Positions 54,603 to 64,000 of a stretch of 64,000 bases of DNA are shown here, piece after piece. A model generated the notes under the pieces. That model was not told the origin of the DNA. It saw nothing but the letters and a program-made list of their open reading frames with translations, and did not search any database. Both the position numbers and the translations under genes were made by a program. Source of the stretch: Alishewanella agri BL06 (GTDB lineage Bacteria > Pseudomonadota > Gammaproteobacteria > Enterobacterales > Alteromonadaceae); contig NZ_AKKU01000015.1 of NCBI RefSeq assembly GCF_000272005.1, positions 124,001 to 188,000 on the forward strand, given 5' to 3'. Position 1 is the stretch's first letter. Every line of letters begins with the position of its first letter.

Positions 54603-54632
54603 AATAAACCCAGCACTGTGGCTGGGTTTATT
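54603..54632. terminator. Bidirectional terminator between degS and murA
   Basis: AATAAACCCAGC-actgtg-GCTGGGTTTATT: 12 perfect pairs between convergent genes, with A/T flanks on both sides. Confidence 0.85.
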
Positions 54633-54648
54633 GTGTGGTGAGTTTAAA

Positions 54649-56171
<1,523 letters not shown>

Positions 56172-56180
56172 AACTACACC

Positions 56181-56474
56181 TTAATCGATTATGGGCAAAA
56201 TCGCAGTTACGGCACTCACATTGGCAAGGGACAAGAGCTGAGCCGGAACATGCTGGATTTCAATTTGCAAATTCATTGTTCTGGCTCGCGCTACTTGTTC
56301 GATCAGCCAGGCTAACCCGGCTGAGTCTACATTGGTTAGGGCGGAGAAATCAAAGGTTACCTTGCCAGAGAGCTTATTTAACAATGTAAAAGGTGAATAC
56401 ATCATTAACGTGTCCCGATTAAGCTCGCCTTTAAATTCCAACCGCTGTTGTTGCTGAGTTATGCTTAATGACAC
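56181..56474 (-). CDS. mlaB: STAS domain protein MlaB
   Basis: A 97-residue cytosolic STAS protein, small subunit of the MlaFEDB lipid transporter that stabilises and controls the MlaF ATPase. The core TFDFSALTNVDSAGLAWLIEQV contains the conserved serine loop. The start is GTG, three bases after the mlaC stop codon. The rare start may lower yield compared with neighbours. Confidence 0.92.
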   Translation of the reverse strand: MSLSITQQQQRLEFKGELNRDTLMMYSPFTLLNKLSGKVTFDFSALTNVDSAGLAWLIEQVARARTMNLQIEIQHVPAQLLSLANVSAVTAILPIID

Positions 56475-56477
56475 AAC

Positions 56478-57143
56478 TTACTCCGATGCCCGGGCGGGAT
56501 CCTGTTCAGGGATCTTAACTGGCTCTTTGGCTTTTTCCTGCAGCAACGCCGTTACCCGCTCCAACCCCTGTTGCCGGATCAGATTACTCAGCTCAGCCCG
56601 TTTACTGTCCAGCAAAGAAATACCTTCGGCGATCATATCAATCACCAGCCAGGTTTCCGCATTGCGTGGCCGGCGTAATTTAAAATCAATCACGATGTCA
56701 GGTTTGCCCGGATCAACAACGCGGGTTCTGATGGTGAAAATTTGCTGATTACCCACCGGCTGCGACGGCTCAATAATCACCTTCTGCTCTTTGTAGTAGG
56801 TTAAAGCACCGGCATAAGAGCCGATCATATACTGCTCAAAAGCTTTGACGAAGGCATTAAAAGCTTCCGGATTCTGGCGGATATCAACCGCCCGGCCCAC
56901 TACAGTGCCAGCCGCATAACGGCTATCGACGTAAGGCAATAGCTCTTCGACCACGATCACCCGCAGATGCTCTAAATCTTGCTGGATCAGTGGCTGGTCT
57001 GCTTTGATCCGGCTAAAGGTTTTATCCGCTACTGTCTCAATCAACTTGTAGGGATCGGTATAGGTTTCCGTAGCTTGCGCAGGTAATACCATGGTTGCAG
57101 CCAACAATAAGGCCGCACCGCATTTACGAATCAGATGTTTCAT
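56478..57143 (-). CDS. mlaC: Periplasmic phospholipid carrier MlaC
   Basis: A periplasmic shuttle of phospholipids between the outer-membrane MlaA complex and MlaFEDB. 221 residues from the ATG at 57143, which overlaps the mlaD stop by one base (TGATG). The signal peptide ends at AQA. The family blocks FNAFVKAFEQYMIGSYAGALTYY and WLVIDMIAEGISLLDSKRAELSNLI are clear. Confidence 0.95.
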   Translation of the reverse strand: MKHLIRKCGAALLLAATMVLPAQATETYTDPYKLIETVADKTFSRIKADQPLIQQDLEHLRVIVVEELLPYVDSRYAAGTVVGRAVDIRQNPEAFNAFVKAFEQYMIGSYAGALTYYKEQKVIIEPSQPVGNQQIFTIRTRVVDPGKPDIVIDFKLRRPRNAETWLVIDMIAEGISLLDSKRAELSNLIRQQGLERVTALLQEKAKEPVKIPEQDPARASE

Positions 57144-57607
57144 CAATTCCCCCGATTAAATAAAAACTGGCCAATCAGCTCTTCCAATACTATTGCAGAG
57201 CGGGTGTCTTCAATCATGTCGCCTTCCCGTAACATCTGTACCGTATCATCGACGAAGCCTGGCAGCAGGCCGACATATTGTTCCCCTAACAAACCTGAAG
57301 TCAGGATGGCAACCGAACTGGTCTCCGGAAAGTTATTGTATTCGGTGTTAATATCCAACGTTACCACTGGGGTATAAGTCACGCGATCCAGCTCGATAGC
57401 ACTGACCCGGCCAACAATAACGCCGCCGACTTTTACCGGTGAACGCACTTTCAAACCACCGATATTGTCAAACTTGGCATACAACTTATAACTTTGTGAC
57501 GCGCCACCGAAACCGGTATCCGCCACCCGAAGTGCCAGTAATAAAAAGGCAGCAAACGCCAAAACGATAAAGCCACCTACTAAGATTTCTAATTTACGCG
57601 TGGTCAT
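57143..57607 (-). CDS. mlaD: MCE domain protein MlaD
   Basis: A 154-residue inner-membrane MCE protein that forms the hexameric ring through which lipids pass. N-terminal helix (ILVGGFIVLAFAAFLLLALRV), MCE domain (YAKFDNIGGLKVRSPVKVGGVIVGRV) and a short hydrophobic tail (IVLEELIGQFLF). Confidence 0.96.
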   Translation of the reverse strand: MTTRKLEILVGGFIVLAFAAFLLLALRVADTGFGGASQSYKLYAKFDNIGGLKVRSPVKVGGVIVGRVSAIELDRVTYTPVVTLDINTEYNNFPETSSVAILTSGLLGEQYVGLLPGFVDDTVQMLREGDMIEDTRSAIVLEELIGQFLFNRGN

Positions 57608-57610
57608 TTT

Positions 57611-58393
57611 TTATCCACCAAACATTACAGCGGTTAATATAAAGTCAAAACCCAATACAGCCAGTGAGGCCGTGACAACCGTTTCTGTCGTCGCCCGGCT
57701 GATGCCTTCCGAAGTAGGAATAGCGTCGTAGCCTTTATGCAGGGCAATCCAAATCACCACCAAGGCAAAGACGACGCTTTTAATCACGCCGTTCATCACA
57801 TCTTGATACAAATCGACATTTGCCTGCATCGCCGACCAATAACTTCCGGCATCAACACCCAGCCATTCCACCCCAACCAGGTGGCCCCCCAGAATACCGA
57901 CAGCATTAAAAATCAGCGCCAGTAATGGCATACAAATCACGCCAGCCCAAAAGCGCGGTGCAATAATCCGCCGCAATGGATCTACCGCCATCATTTCCAT
58001 ACTGGACAGCTGCTCGGTTGCTTTCATCAGGCCGATCTCTGCCGTCAAGGCGCTACCGGCACGGCCAGCAAACAGCAGCGCTGTTACCACCGGGCCCAGC
58101 TCACGCAGCAAGCTTAATGACACCAAGGGCCCCAACATGCCTTCGGCACCGAATTTTACCAGCACGTTATAGCCTTGGAGTGCTAAAACCATACCGATAA
58201 ATAATCCCGAAACCAGAATAATCAGCAGGGATAACACACCCACGACATAAAGCTGTTTCACCAGTAGCGGAAAATTTTTCCGCAGGTTGGGTTTACCGAT
58301 CAGCGCACCCGCCAGCATCAATCCGGCGCGGCCAAAACCACGTACCGAATTTATTGCCTGCTGACCGATCTGTTGTAATCTGTCAGCGATCAC
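57611..58393 (-). CDS. mlaE: Lipid ABC transporter permease MlaE
   Basis: A 260-residue permease of the MlaFEDB complex. Five to six helices; the signature [45 protein letters not shown] contacts the ATPase. It has a 4-base overlap with mlaF and a 3-base gap to mlaD. Confidence 0.96.
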   Translation of the reverse strand: MIADRLQQIGQQAINSVRGFGRAGLMLAGALIGKPNLRKNFPLLVKQLYVVGVLSLLIILVSGLFIGMVLALQGYNVLVKFGAEGMLGPLVSLSLLRELGPVVTALLFAGRAGSALTAEIGLMKATEQLSSMEMMAVDPLRRIIAPRFWAGVICMPLLALIFNAVGILGGHLVGVEWLGVDAGSYWSAMQANVDLYQDVMNGVIKSVVFALVVIWIALHKGYDAIPTSEGISRATTETVVTASLAVLGFDFILTAVMFGG

Positions 58394-59193
58394 CTTGTCA
58401 GCTCCATTAATTCATCCTCATAAGCCGCCGCTTTATAATGGAACGGCACCGCCCCATCGGCTTCGCCGCGCAGGAACTGCTGTACCAGTGGCGATGGATC
58501 CTGTCTTAACTGTTCCGGCGTGCCCTGGCCAATGACCGTTTTATCGGCAACCACATAGACGTAATCTGCGATACTCATCACTTCGGTAACATCATGCGAT
58601 ACCACTACCGAGGTTAAGCCCAGGGCGTTATTCAACTCCCGGATCAGCCGGACAATCACCCCCATCGAAATGGGATCCTGACCGGCGAAAGGTTCGTCGT
58701 ACATAATCAGCTCCGGATCCAGCGCAATCGCTCTGGCCAGGGCAGCACGTCTGGCCATACCACCTGACAACTCGGCTGGCATCAGATCCCTCGCACCACG
58801 TAAGCCGACCGCCTCAAGCTTCATCAGCACGATGCGCCGGATCAGCGATTCAGACAGCTTGGTGTGCTCACGCAACGGGAAAGCGACGTTGTCAAAAACG
58901 GTCATTTCCGTAAATAGCGCGCCGCTTTGAAACAGCATGCTCATCTTTTTCCGCGCCTGATACAGTTCAGCCCGCGACAGCGCCGGTATATTTTGCCCCT
59001 CGAACAAGATGTTGCCGCTGTCAGGCTTTAGCTGACCACCAATCAACTTCAACAGGGTCGTTTTACCAATACCGCTGGGCCCCATAATGGCAGTGAGCTT
59101 ACCGCGCTGCACCTGCATATTCATATCGCGGTATATCTGCCGCTCACCACGCGAAAAACTCAGGTGCTGAATGTCAATTAATATGTCAGACAA
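58390..59193 (-). CDS. mlaF: Lipid ABC transporter ATPase MlaF
   Basis: A 267-residue ATPase. Walker [10 protein letters not shown] (38-46), signature [15 protein letters not shown] (the Mla-type M-A-R-R variant), Walker [14 protein letters not shown]. The start appears to be TTG at 59193 after a GGGGG-AAAAAG run. First gene of mlaFEDCB-ibaG-murA, which keeps the outer membrane free of surface phospholipids. Confidence 0.95.
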   Translation of the reverse strand: MSDILIDIQHLSFSRGERQIYRDMNMQVQRGKLTAIMGPSGIGKTTLLKLIGGQLKPDSGNILFEGQNIPALSRAELYQARKKMSMLFQSGALFTEMTVFDNVAFPLREHTKLSESLIRRIVLMKLEAVGLRGARDLMPAELSGGMARRAALARAIALDPELIMYDEPFAGQDPISMGVIVRLIRELNNALGLTSVVVSHDVTEVMSIADYVYVVADKTVIGQGTPEQLRQDPSPLVQQFLRGEADGAVPFHYKAAAYEDELMELTR

Positions 59194-59255
59194 CTTTTTC
59201 CCCCAATCACCGGTTACTCACCGGCAGTCTGTCAGCTACCCAGGTCGTCATAATT

Positions 59256-59273
59256 ACATACATTCATGTATGT
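59256..59273. promoter_or_regulatory. Perfect dyad between mlaF and yrbG, TetR-type operator-like
   Basis: ACATACAT-tc-ATGTATGT, eight perfect pairs, 63 bases before mlaF and about 197 before yrbG. The half-site equals that of the AcrR operator of E. coli but with shorter spacing. Likely a protein-binding site; it is not a terminator. Confidence 0.5.
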
Positions 59274-59469
59274 TTTCAATCAAAGCCGCTGTCGCAACGT
59301 TGTATTATTGTAAACGGGATTGCAGTTAGAGTGGTTACAAAAATTCGTAACAAAGTATGCGTAAATTCGAAAACCAGCCGCTATGCCCATAACAGCGGAG
59401 GTTTTTTTGCATTTCACGGCAAGAAGCGGGAAAATACCTTTCTCGTTACACAGCCTTAAACCGGACACT

Positions 59470-60447
59470 ATGATATCACCTTTGTTGTTAGCCATCATCT
59501 TTGTCGTCGTTGGCCTGGTGCTGCTGATTTGGAGCGCTGATCGTTTTGTGTTTGGCGCCTCATCAGTGGCACGTAACAGTGGTATTTCGCCGATGATTAT
59601 CGGCCTGACTATTGTTGCCATGGGCTCCTCCGCGCCTGAAATGCTGGTCTCCGCTACGGCTGCCGCGCAAGGCCGCCTGGATACCTCCGTAGGTAATGCA
59701 TTGGGTTCTAACATCACCAACATTTTGTTGGTGATCGGCGTCGCCGCTTTACTAAAACCGATCGCCGTGGCGTCTCTTACCCTAAAGCGGGAATTCCCGC
59801 TGCTGATTGTTTTTACGCTACTTGGCTATTATTTGATATCAGACCATAACTTAACGCGGGCTGAAGGTATGATACTGCTAGCTGCCTTTGTTGGTTTTAT
59901 CGCGTTACTGGTTTATTTTGGCAAACATGCGACCCCTGACGACCCGCTGATCGCCGAATTGGAAGAAGAAGTCCCTGAAGCCACCTCAAATATCAAGGCC
60001 GCATTCTGGATTGTTGCCGGGCTGGTATTGCTGCTTGCCAGCTCACAACTCTTGGTGCATGGTGCGGTAACTATTGCCCGCTATGCCGGAATGAGCGATC
60101 TGGTGATCGGCCTGACCATCATTGCGATTGGAACCAGCCTGCCCGAGTTAGCTGCCAGCGTGATTGGCATTTTGAAAGGTGAAGATGACTTAGCCCTTGG
60201 CAATATCATCGGGTCTAATGTATTTAATATACTGGCAGTGCTGGGTCTGGGCGCGGTCATTGGCCCGGGCAGTTTAGATTTAAATGCCGGCACCCGCGAT
60301 AGCTACGTGATGATTGCCGCGACGCTGGCGATGTTAATTATGTCGGTGCGCCTGGGCAGTCAACAACGCATTAATCGCCTGGAAGGCGGCGTGTTACTAT
60401 GCGGCTTTATCGGTTATCAATATTTATTATTTACCCAATTGGCATAA
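59470..60447 (+). CDS. yrbG: Calcium/sodium antiporter family protein YrbG
   Basis: A 325-residue inner-membrane exchanger of the CaCA family, equal in length to E. coli YrbG. Two alpha-repeats with the acidic motifs GLTIVAMGSSAPEMLVS (first) and GLTIIAIGTSLPELAASVIG (second). The ATG at 59470 is used; a longer frame beginning at 59383 has no family similarity. First gene of the yrbG-kdsD-kdsC-lptCAB-rpoN row. Confidence 0.95.
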   Translation: MISPLLLAIIFVVVGLVLLIWSADRFVFGASSVARNSGISPMIIGLTIVAMGSSAPEMLVSATAAAQGRLDTSVGNALGSNITNILLVIGVAALLKPIAVASLTLKREFPLLIVFTLLGYYLISDHNLTRAEGMILLAAFVGFIALLVYFGKHATPDDPLIAELEEEVPEATSNIKAAFWIVAGLVLLLASSQLLVHGAVTIARYAGMSDLVIGLTIIAIGTSLPELAASVIGILKGEDDLALGNIIGSNVFNILAVLGLGAVIGPGSLDLNAGTRDSYVMIAATLAMLIMSVRLGSQQRINRLEGGVLLCGFIGYQYLLFTQLA

Positions 60448-60457
60448 GAACAACACT

Positions 60458-61429
60458 ATGGTTTTTGAAACGTTTCGTGCTCAAGCTTTACAGGTCTTAA
60501 GAATCGAAGCTGAAGCGGTAAGGCAGCTGGAACAGTATCTGAATGCGGATTTCGAACACGCCTGCCAGTTGATCCTGCAAGCCAAAGGCAAGGTGATCGT
60601 CAGCGGAATTGGCAAATCCGGGCATATTGCCAACAAAATTGCAGCGACCCTGGCCTCAACCGGTACACCCGCCTTCTTTGTGCACCCCGGTGAAGCCAGC
60701 CACGGCGATCTGGGCATGTTATCCGCCAACGACATCGTGATTGCCATTTCTAATTCCGGCGAGACCAGCGAAGTACTGACCATAGTGCCGGTGATCAAGC
60801 GTTTGGGTATTCCACTGATTGCCATGACCGGCAAACCTGAGTCGACGCTGGCGAAGCTGGCTGATGTGCATATTTGCGTAGCCGTGACTCAGGAAGCCTG
60901 CCCACTGGGATTAGCGCCCACCGCCAGTACAACAGCGACACTGGCGATGGGCGATGCGATAGCGGTGGCAGTGCTGGATGCCCGCGGGTTCTCTGCTGAT
61001 GATTTTGCACTGTCACACCCTGGCGGTAGTTTGGGGCGTAAGCTACTGCTGAGATTAGAGGATTTGATGCATCAGGGAGACTTGGTGCCTATTGTCACCC
61101 GCCAGGCCACTATCAAGGACGCGCTGCTGGAAATCTCTAAAAAAGGCTTGGGGATGACGACCATTGTTAATAACGATGGCAGTCTGGCTGGCATCTTTAC
61201 CGATGGCGATTTACGCCGCATTTTGGATCAACGGCTGGATATTCATACCACGCTAATTGAGCAAGTGATGACAGTCAACTGCATTACCGCCAAAGCCGAT
61301 ATGCTGGCAGCCGAAGCGCTGAATATTATGCAACAGAAAAAAATCAATGGCTTGGTGATTGTTGACGCCACCCGTAAACCCATCGGCGCGATGAATATGC
61401 ATGACCTGCTAAAAGCGGGAGTTCTCTGA
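60458..61429 (+). CDS. kdsD: D-arabinose 5-phosphate isomerase
   Basis: Makes D-arabinose 5-phosphate from ribulose 5-phosphate, the first step to Kdo in LPS. 323 residues: an SIS domain (about 35-180; GIGKSGHIANKIAATLASTGTPAFFVHPGEASHGDLGM) and two CBS domains (about 205-323). Confidence 0.96.
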   Translation: MVFETFRAQALQVLRIEAEAVRQLEQYLNADFEHACQLILQAKGKVIVSGIGKSGHIANKIAATLASTGTPAFFVHPGEASHGDLGMLSANDIVIAISNSGETSEVLTIVPVIKRLGIPLIAMTGKPESTLAKLADVHICVAVTQEACPLGLAPTASTTATLAMGDAIAVAVLDARGFSADDFALSHPGGSLGRKLLLRLEDLMHQGDLVPIVTRQATIKDALLEISKKGLGMTTIVNNDGSLAGIFTDGDLRRILDQRLDIHTTLIEQVMTVNCITAKADMLAAEALNIMQQKKINGLVIVDATRKPIGAMNMHDLLKAGVL

Positions 61430-61430
61430 C

Positions 61431-61985
61431 ATGGATTTGTATCAGCAATTATACCAGCCACTTAGCGCTGAGCTTTTTAGCAAAGCCAGTCAAATCCGCT
61501 TGTTAATTTGTGATGTCGATGGCGTATTTTCCGATGGCCGGATTTACCTTGGTAATGCCGGTGAGGAACTGAAAGCCTTTCATACCCGGGATGGCTATGG
61601 TATCAAAGCCTTACGTCAGGCAGGCGTTGAGGTGGCGGTAATTACCGGCCGCCGCTCGGCCATTGTTGAACAGCGCATGCGGGCACTCACCGTACCCTAT
61701 ATCTATCAGGGGCAGGAGAATAAAACGGCAGCTTTTCAGGAATTATTACAGCTGCTGCAACTAAGCCCGGCGGCCGTTGCCTATATAGGTGATGATCTGG
61801 CGGATTGGGAAGTGATGCAACATTGCGGCTTGGCTGTCGCGGTAAGGGATGCTCATCCTTATTTGCAACGTCATGCTGATATGAAAACCAGCTTACCCGG
61901 TGGCTTTGGTGCAGTGCGCGAACTCTGTGATTTGTTGCTAATTGCCCAACAACGTTTTCTGCAATTTGACGGTAGCAGTACATGA
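61431..61985 (+). CDS. kdsC: 3-deoxy-D-manno-octulosonate 8-phosphate phosphatase
   Basis: Haloacid-dehalogenase-type phosphatase that releases Kdo from Kdo 8-phosphate. 184 residues, DxD motif in LLICDVDGVFSDG (D28, D30), and the late YIGDDLADWEVM metal-binding loop. It overlaps lptC by four bases (ATGA). Confidence 0.96.
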   Translation: MDLYQQLYQPLSAELFSKASQIRLLICDVDGVFSDGRIYLGNAGEELKAFHTRDGYGIKALRQAGVEVAVITGRRSAIVEQRMRALTVPYIYQGQENKTAAFQELLQLLQLSPAAVAYIGDDLADWEVMQHCGLAVAVRDAHPYLQRHADMKTSLPGGFGAVRELCDLLLIAQQRFLQFDGSST

Positions 61986-62536
61986 GAAAATTTTTAGTGT
62001 TGGCAGTGAGTTTACTCGTGCTGTTGGCAGCCTACCTTTGGTTTGCTCCGCACCAGGACAATCTCGACCGGCAACCCGATCGTGAATTTATTCCCGATTA
62101 TATTGCTGAAAACCTGACCTTGCGTATTTATGACAAGGAGGGCTATATTGCCGATCACTTACAGGCGCGCCGGCTCGAACATTTCGAGCAGTTAGGCTTC
62201 ACCCAGTTTGAACAGCCGCGTTACACCCTGTTTAATGCCGAACATCGTGCTGCTTGGGAAATCAGCAGCAAAGATGGCATCTGGTTTCCACAGGATAAAA
62301 TTATACTGGAGCAACAGGTATTGTTACGTAATCTGTTACCAGACGGCTTTATCGAACGGGTAGAAACCGCCTCGCTGCAACTATTGTTGCCGGAAAAAAC
62401 CTTACAAACCCATGAACCAGTGCGTATTGTTGGCCCTGGTTTTTATATGAACGGCGTCGGTATGTTAGCTGATCTGTCAGCACAGCACATCCAGCTACAA
62501 AAGCATCTTGAAACGGTATATTTAAATGAAAACTAA
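61982..62536 (+). CDS. lptC: LPS export protein LptC
   Basis: A 184-residue bitopic inner-membrane protein of the LPS bridge. One N-terminal helix (LVLAVSLLVLLAAYLWF) followed by a periplasmic beta-jellyroll that receives LPS from LptBFG and hands it to LptA. It overlaps lptA by 11 bases. Confidence 0.94.
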   Translation: MRKFLVLAVSLLVLLAAYLWFAPHQDNLDRQPDREFIPDYIAENLTLRIYDKEGYIADHLQARRLEHFEQLGFTQFEQPRYTLFNAEHRAAWEISSKDGIWFPQDKIILEQQVLLRNLLPDGFIERVETASLQLLLPEKTLQTHEPVRIVGPGFYMNGVGMLADLSAQHIQLQKHLETVYLNEN

Positions 62537-63017
62537 CCTGTTCGCCGCGCTATTGATACTGTTTAGCGCCAGCACCCTGGCGGCTAAACCCGATCATCAG
62601 TTGCCGATTTCGATTAACGCCGACAATACCCAGGCTTCTATTCGCGATAATACGGCGGTTTATGTTGATAATGTCGAAGTCAGGCAAGGCAGTTTGCTCA
62701 TTAAGGCAGATCGTCTGGAAATTAATGCCAGTGCCGGTAAAGGCCAGGAAATCTTTATTTTCAGCGGCACACCAGTAACCTATTCGCAATTGCTGGACGG
62801 CGAACGTCCCGTCACTGCTCAGGCAAATGAAATTCGTTATGACATTGCCAGTCGTACCCTCACCTTAACGACCGACGCCGAGTTAACCCAAAGCGGTTCC
62901 TTGGTGCGGGGCGATATTATCCGTTACAACCTGGAGCGCCAGGAACTAACGGCCGGCAGCGAGCAAAACCGCCGCGTCACGACCATTTTTACGCCGGAAA
63001 CCAAGGAAAATCCATGA
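62526..63017 (+). CDS. lptA: LPS transport periplasmic protein LptA
   Basis: A 163-residue periplasmic bridge protein. Signal peptide [19 protein letters not shown]; then the OstA-like jellyroll ([34 protein letters not shown]). ATGA overlap with lptB. Confidence 0.95.
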   Translation: MKTNLFAALLILFSASTLAAKPDHQLPISINADNTQASIRDNTAVYVDNVEVRQGSLLIKADRLEINASAGKGQEIFIFSGTPVTYSQLLDGERPVTAQANEIRYDIASRTLTLTTDAELTQSGSLVRGDIIRYNLERQELTAGSEQNRRVTTIFTPETKENP

Positions 63018-63736
63018 AGTTAGTGGTAGCGCATCTGGCGAAAAGTTATAAAGGCCGCCAGGTAGTAAAAGATGTCAGTCTGGAAGTGAATGCCGGCCAG
63101 ATCGTTGGCTTACTCGGTCCGAATGGCGCAGGTAAAACCACCACCTTTTATATGATTGTCGGCCTAGTCCCGTCCGATAAAGGGCAAATCACCCTCAATG
63201 ATCAGGACATTACCTTCGCCCCTATTCATCAGCGCGCCAGAGCCGGTATCGGTTATTTACCGCAGGAGAGCTCGATTTTTCGCAAGCTAACGGTCTATGA
63301 CAACCTGTTAGCGATACTGCAAACCCGCAAAGACTTGAGCAGCCAACAACGTGAAGACATTGCCGACGAACTGCTGGAAGAGTTTCATATCGGCCATATC
63401 AAGCACAGCTTAGGTATGGCCTTATCGGGTGGTGAGCGGCGGCGGGTTGAGATTGCCCGCGCCCTGGCCGCCAACCCGGCTTTTATTCTGCTGGATGAGC
63501 CCTTTGCCGGTGTTGACCCGATTTCCGTGTTAGATATCAAAAAGATTATCCAGCATCTGTGTCAGCGCGGGATCGGTGTCTTGATCACCGATCATAACGT
63601 CAGGGAAACCCTTGATGTCTGCGAAATTGCCTACATTGTCAGTCATGGCGAGTTAATTGCGGCTGGCTCGCCGCAAGACGTGCTGGCGAATCAACAGGTC
63701 CGCGATGTATACCTTGGTGAGCAATTCAGGCTATAG
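63014..63736 (+). CDS. lptB: LPS export ABC transporter ATPase LptB
   Basis: A 240-residue ATPase that drives LPS extraction with LptFG. Walker [10 protein letters not shown] (35-43), signature [15 protein letters not shown], Walker [14 protein letters not shown]. The C-terminus ends GEQFRL. 48 bases before rpoN. Confidence 0.97.
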   Translation: MKLVVAHLAKSYKGRQVVKDVSLEVNAGQIVGLLGPNGAGKTTTFYMIVGLVPSDKGQITLNDQDITFAPIHQRARAGIGYLPQESSIFRKLTVYDNLLAILQTRKDLSSQQREDIADELLEEFHIGHIKHSLGMALSGGERRRVEIARALAANPAFILLDEPFAGVDPISVLDIKKIIQHLCQRGIGVLITDHNVRETLDVCEIAYIVSHGELIAAGSPQDVLANQQVRDVYLGEQFRL

Positions 63737-63784
63737 TAAGGGCGTCGGACAACAGTCATATATTCAGGAGAGAATCAGACTTAC

Positions 63785-64000
63785 ATGAAGCCGTCTTTAC
63801 AACTGCGCCTAGGCCAACAGCTGACTATGACACCCCAGCTGCAGCAGGCGATCCGTTTACTACAGCTATCAACTATCGAACTACAGCAGGAAGTTCAGGA
63901 AGCTCTGGACGCTAACCCTTTGCTGGAAGGCGATGACGACTATAGCACTGAACATTCAGATACGGATCTGAGTCTGGCAAACCTGAACCGCGATACGCCG
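63785..64000 (+). CDS. rpoN: RNA polymerase sigma-54 factor, 3' truncated by window edge
   Basis: Only 72 codons are in the window. The start [41 protein letters not shown] is region I of sigma-54, which interacts with bacterial enhancer-binding activators; the acidic region II begins at [17 protein letters not shown] lies upstream of the ATG. The position after lptB is the conserved one. Confidence 0.97.
   Translation, partial: MKPSLQLRLGQQLTMTPQLQQAIRLLQLSTIELQQEVQEALDANPLLEGDDDYSTEHSDTDLSLANLNRDTP

Overview
The window is a chromosomal segment from an aerobic, motile-type gammaproteobacterium of the Alteromonadales / Rheinheimera-Arsukibacterium-Alishewanella type. This placement is inferred from gene content and order, not from any database search. 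Supporting signs are the order rpoN-lptB-lptA-lptC-kdsC-kdsD-yrbG facing mlaFEDCB-ibaG-murA, the block degS-degQ-zapG / zapE-rplM-rpsI-petABC-sspAB, an NhaD antiporter, an SSS-type CrbS-like kinase with a LuxR-type partner, a SapC protein, and c-di-GMP enzymes. Most of the sequence is moderately GC-rich with compact operons. Two stretches (about 3.5-4.2 kb and 16.6-18.9 kb) are visibly richer in A+T.

Layout. 0-5.3 kb: the end of an HDOD regulator, a DUF2256 zinc-ribbon protein and dusC, then a methyltransferase carrying every diagnostic residue of the borosin alpha-N-methyltransferases, a GNAT acetyltransferase, and an 82-residue protein that looks like a separate ('split') borosin precursor. 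A TPR-like/GGDEF membrane protein follows, broken by one in-frame amber codon. 5.3-16 kb: threonine catabolism (tdh-kbl), a TetR regulator, coaD, sapC, an AbgT transporter, 3-hydroxybutyrate dehydrogenase and a 1160-residue SSS-PAS-kinase-receiver protein. 16-19.2 kb: a small secreted protein, an AT-rich insert (lipoprotein polysaccharide deacetylase and membrane acyltransferase) and the tail of a dead ABC exporter. The LuxR-type response regulator that probably belongs to the kinase lies beyond.

19.9-28.7 kb: a TonB-dependent receptor divergent from a GntP permease and an exported MetX-like alpha/beta hydrolase, forming a plausible import-and-hydrolysis module. An fbpABC-type ferric iron importer follows, with a Fur-box-like site. 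28.7-36.2 kb: mgsA, a PAS-GGDEF cyclase, prfC, a patatin, cfa, an NAD-type isocitrate dehydrogenase and an unrecognised protein. 36.3-42.5 kb: a SulP anion transporter, a tandem universal stress protein, nhaD, an MFS carrier, a Nudix hydrolase and a DksA/TraR-type zinc finger. 42.6-64 kb is almost entirely housekeeping: ilvC/ilvY, sspAB, cytochrome bc1, ribosomal proteins, zapE/zapG, periplasmic proteases, peptidoglycan precursor synthesis, the Mla phospholipid pathway, Kdo synthesis and LPS transport, ending inside rpoN.

The most notable item is the borosin-like locus at 1.84-3.51 kb: a free-standing backbone N-methyltransferase, an acetyltransferase and a small candidate substrate with its own promoter. 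I saw no rRNA, tRNA, CRISPR array or intact insertion sequence.
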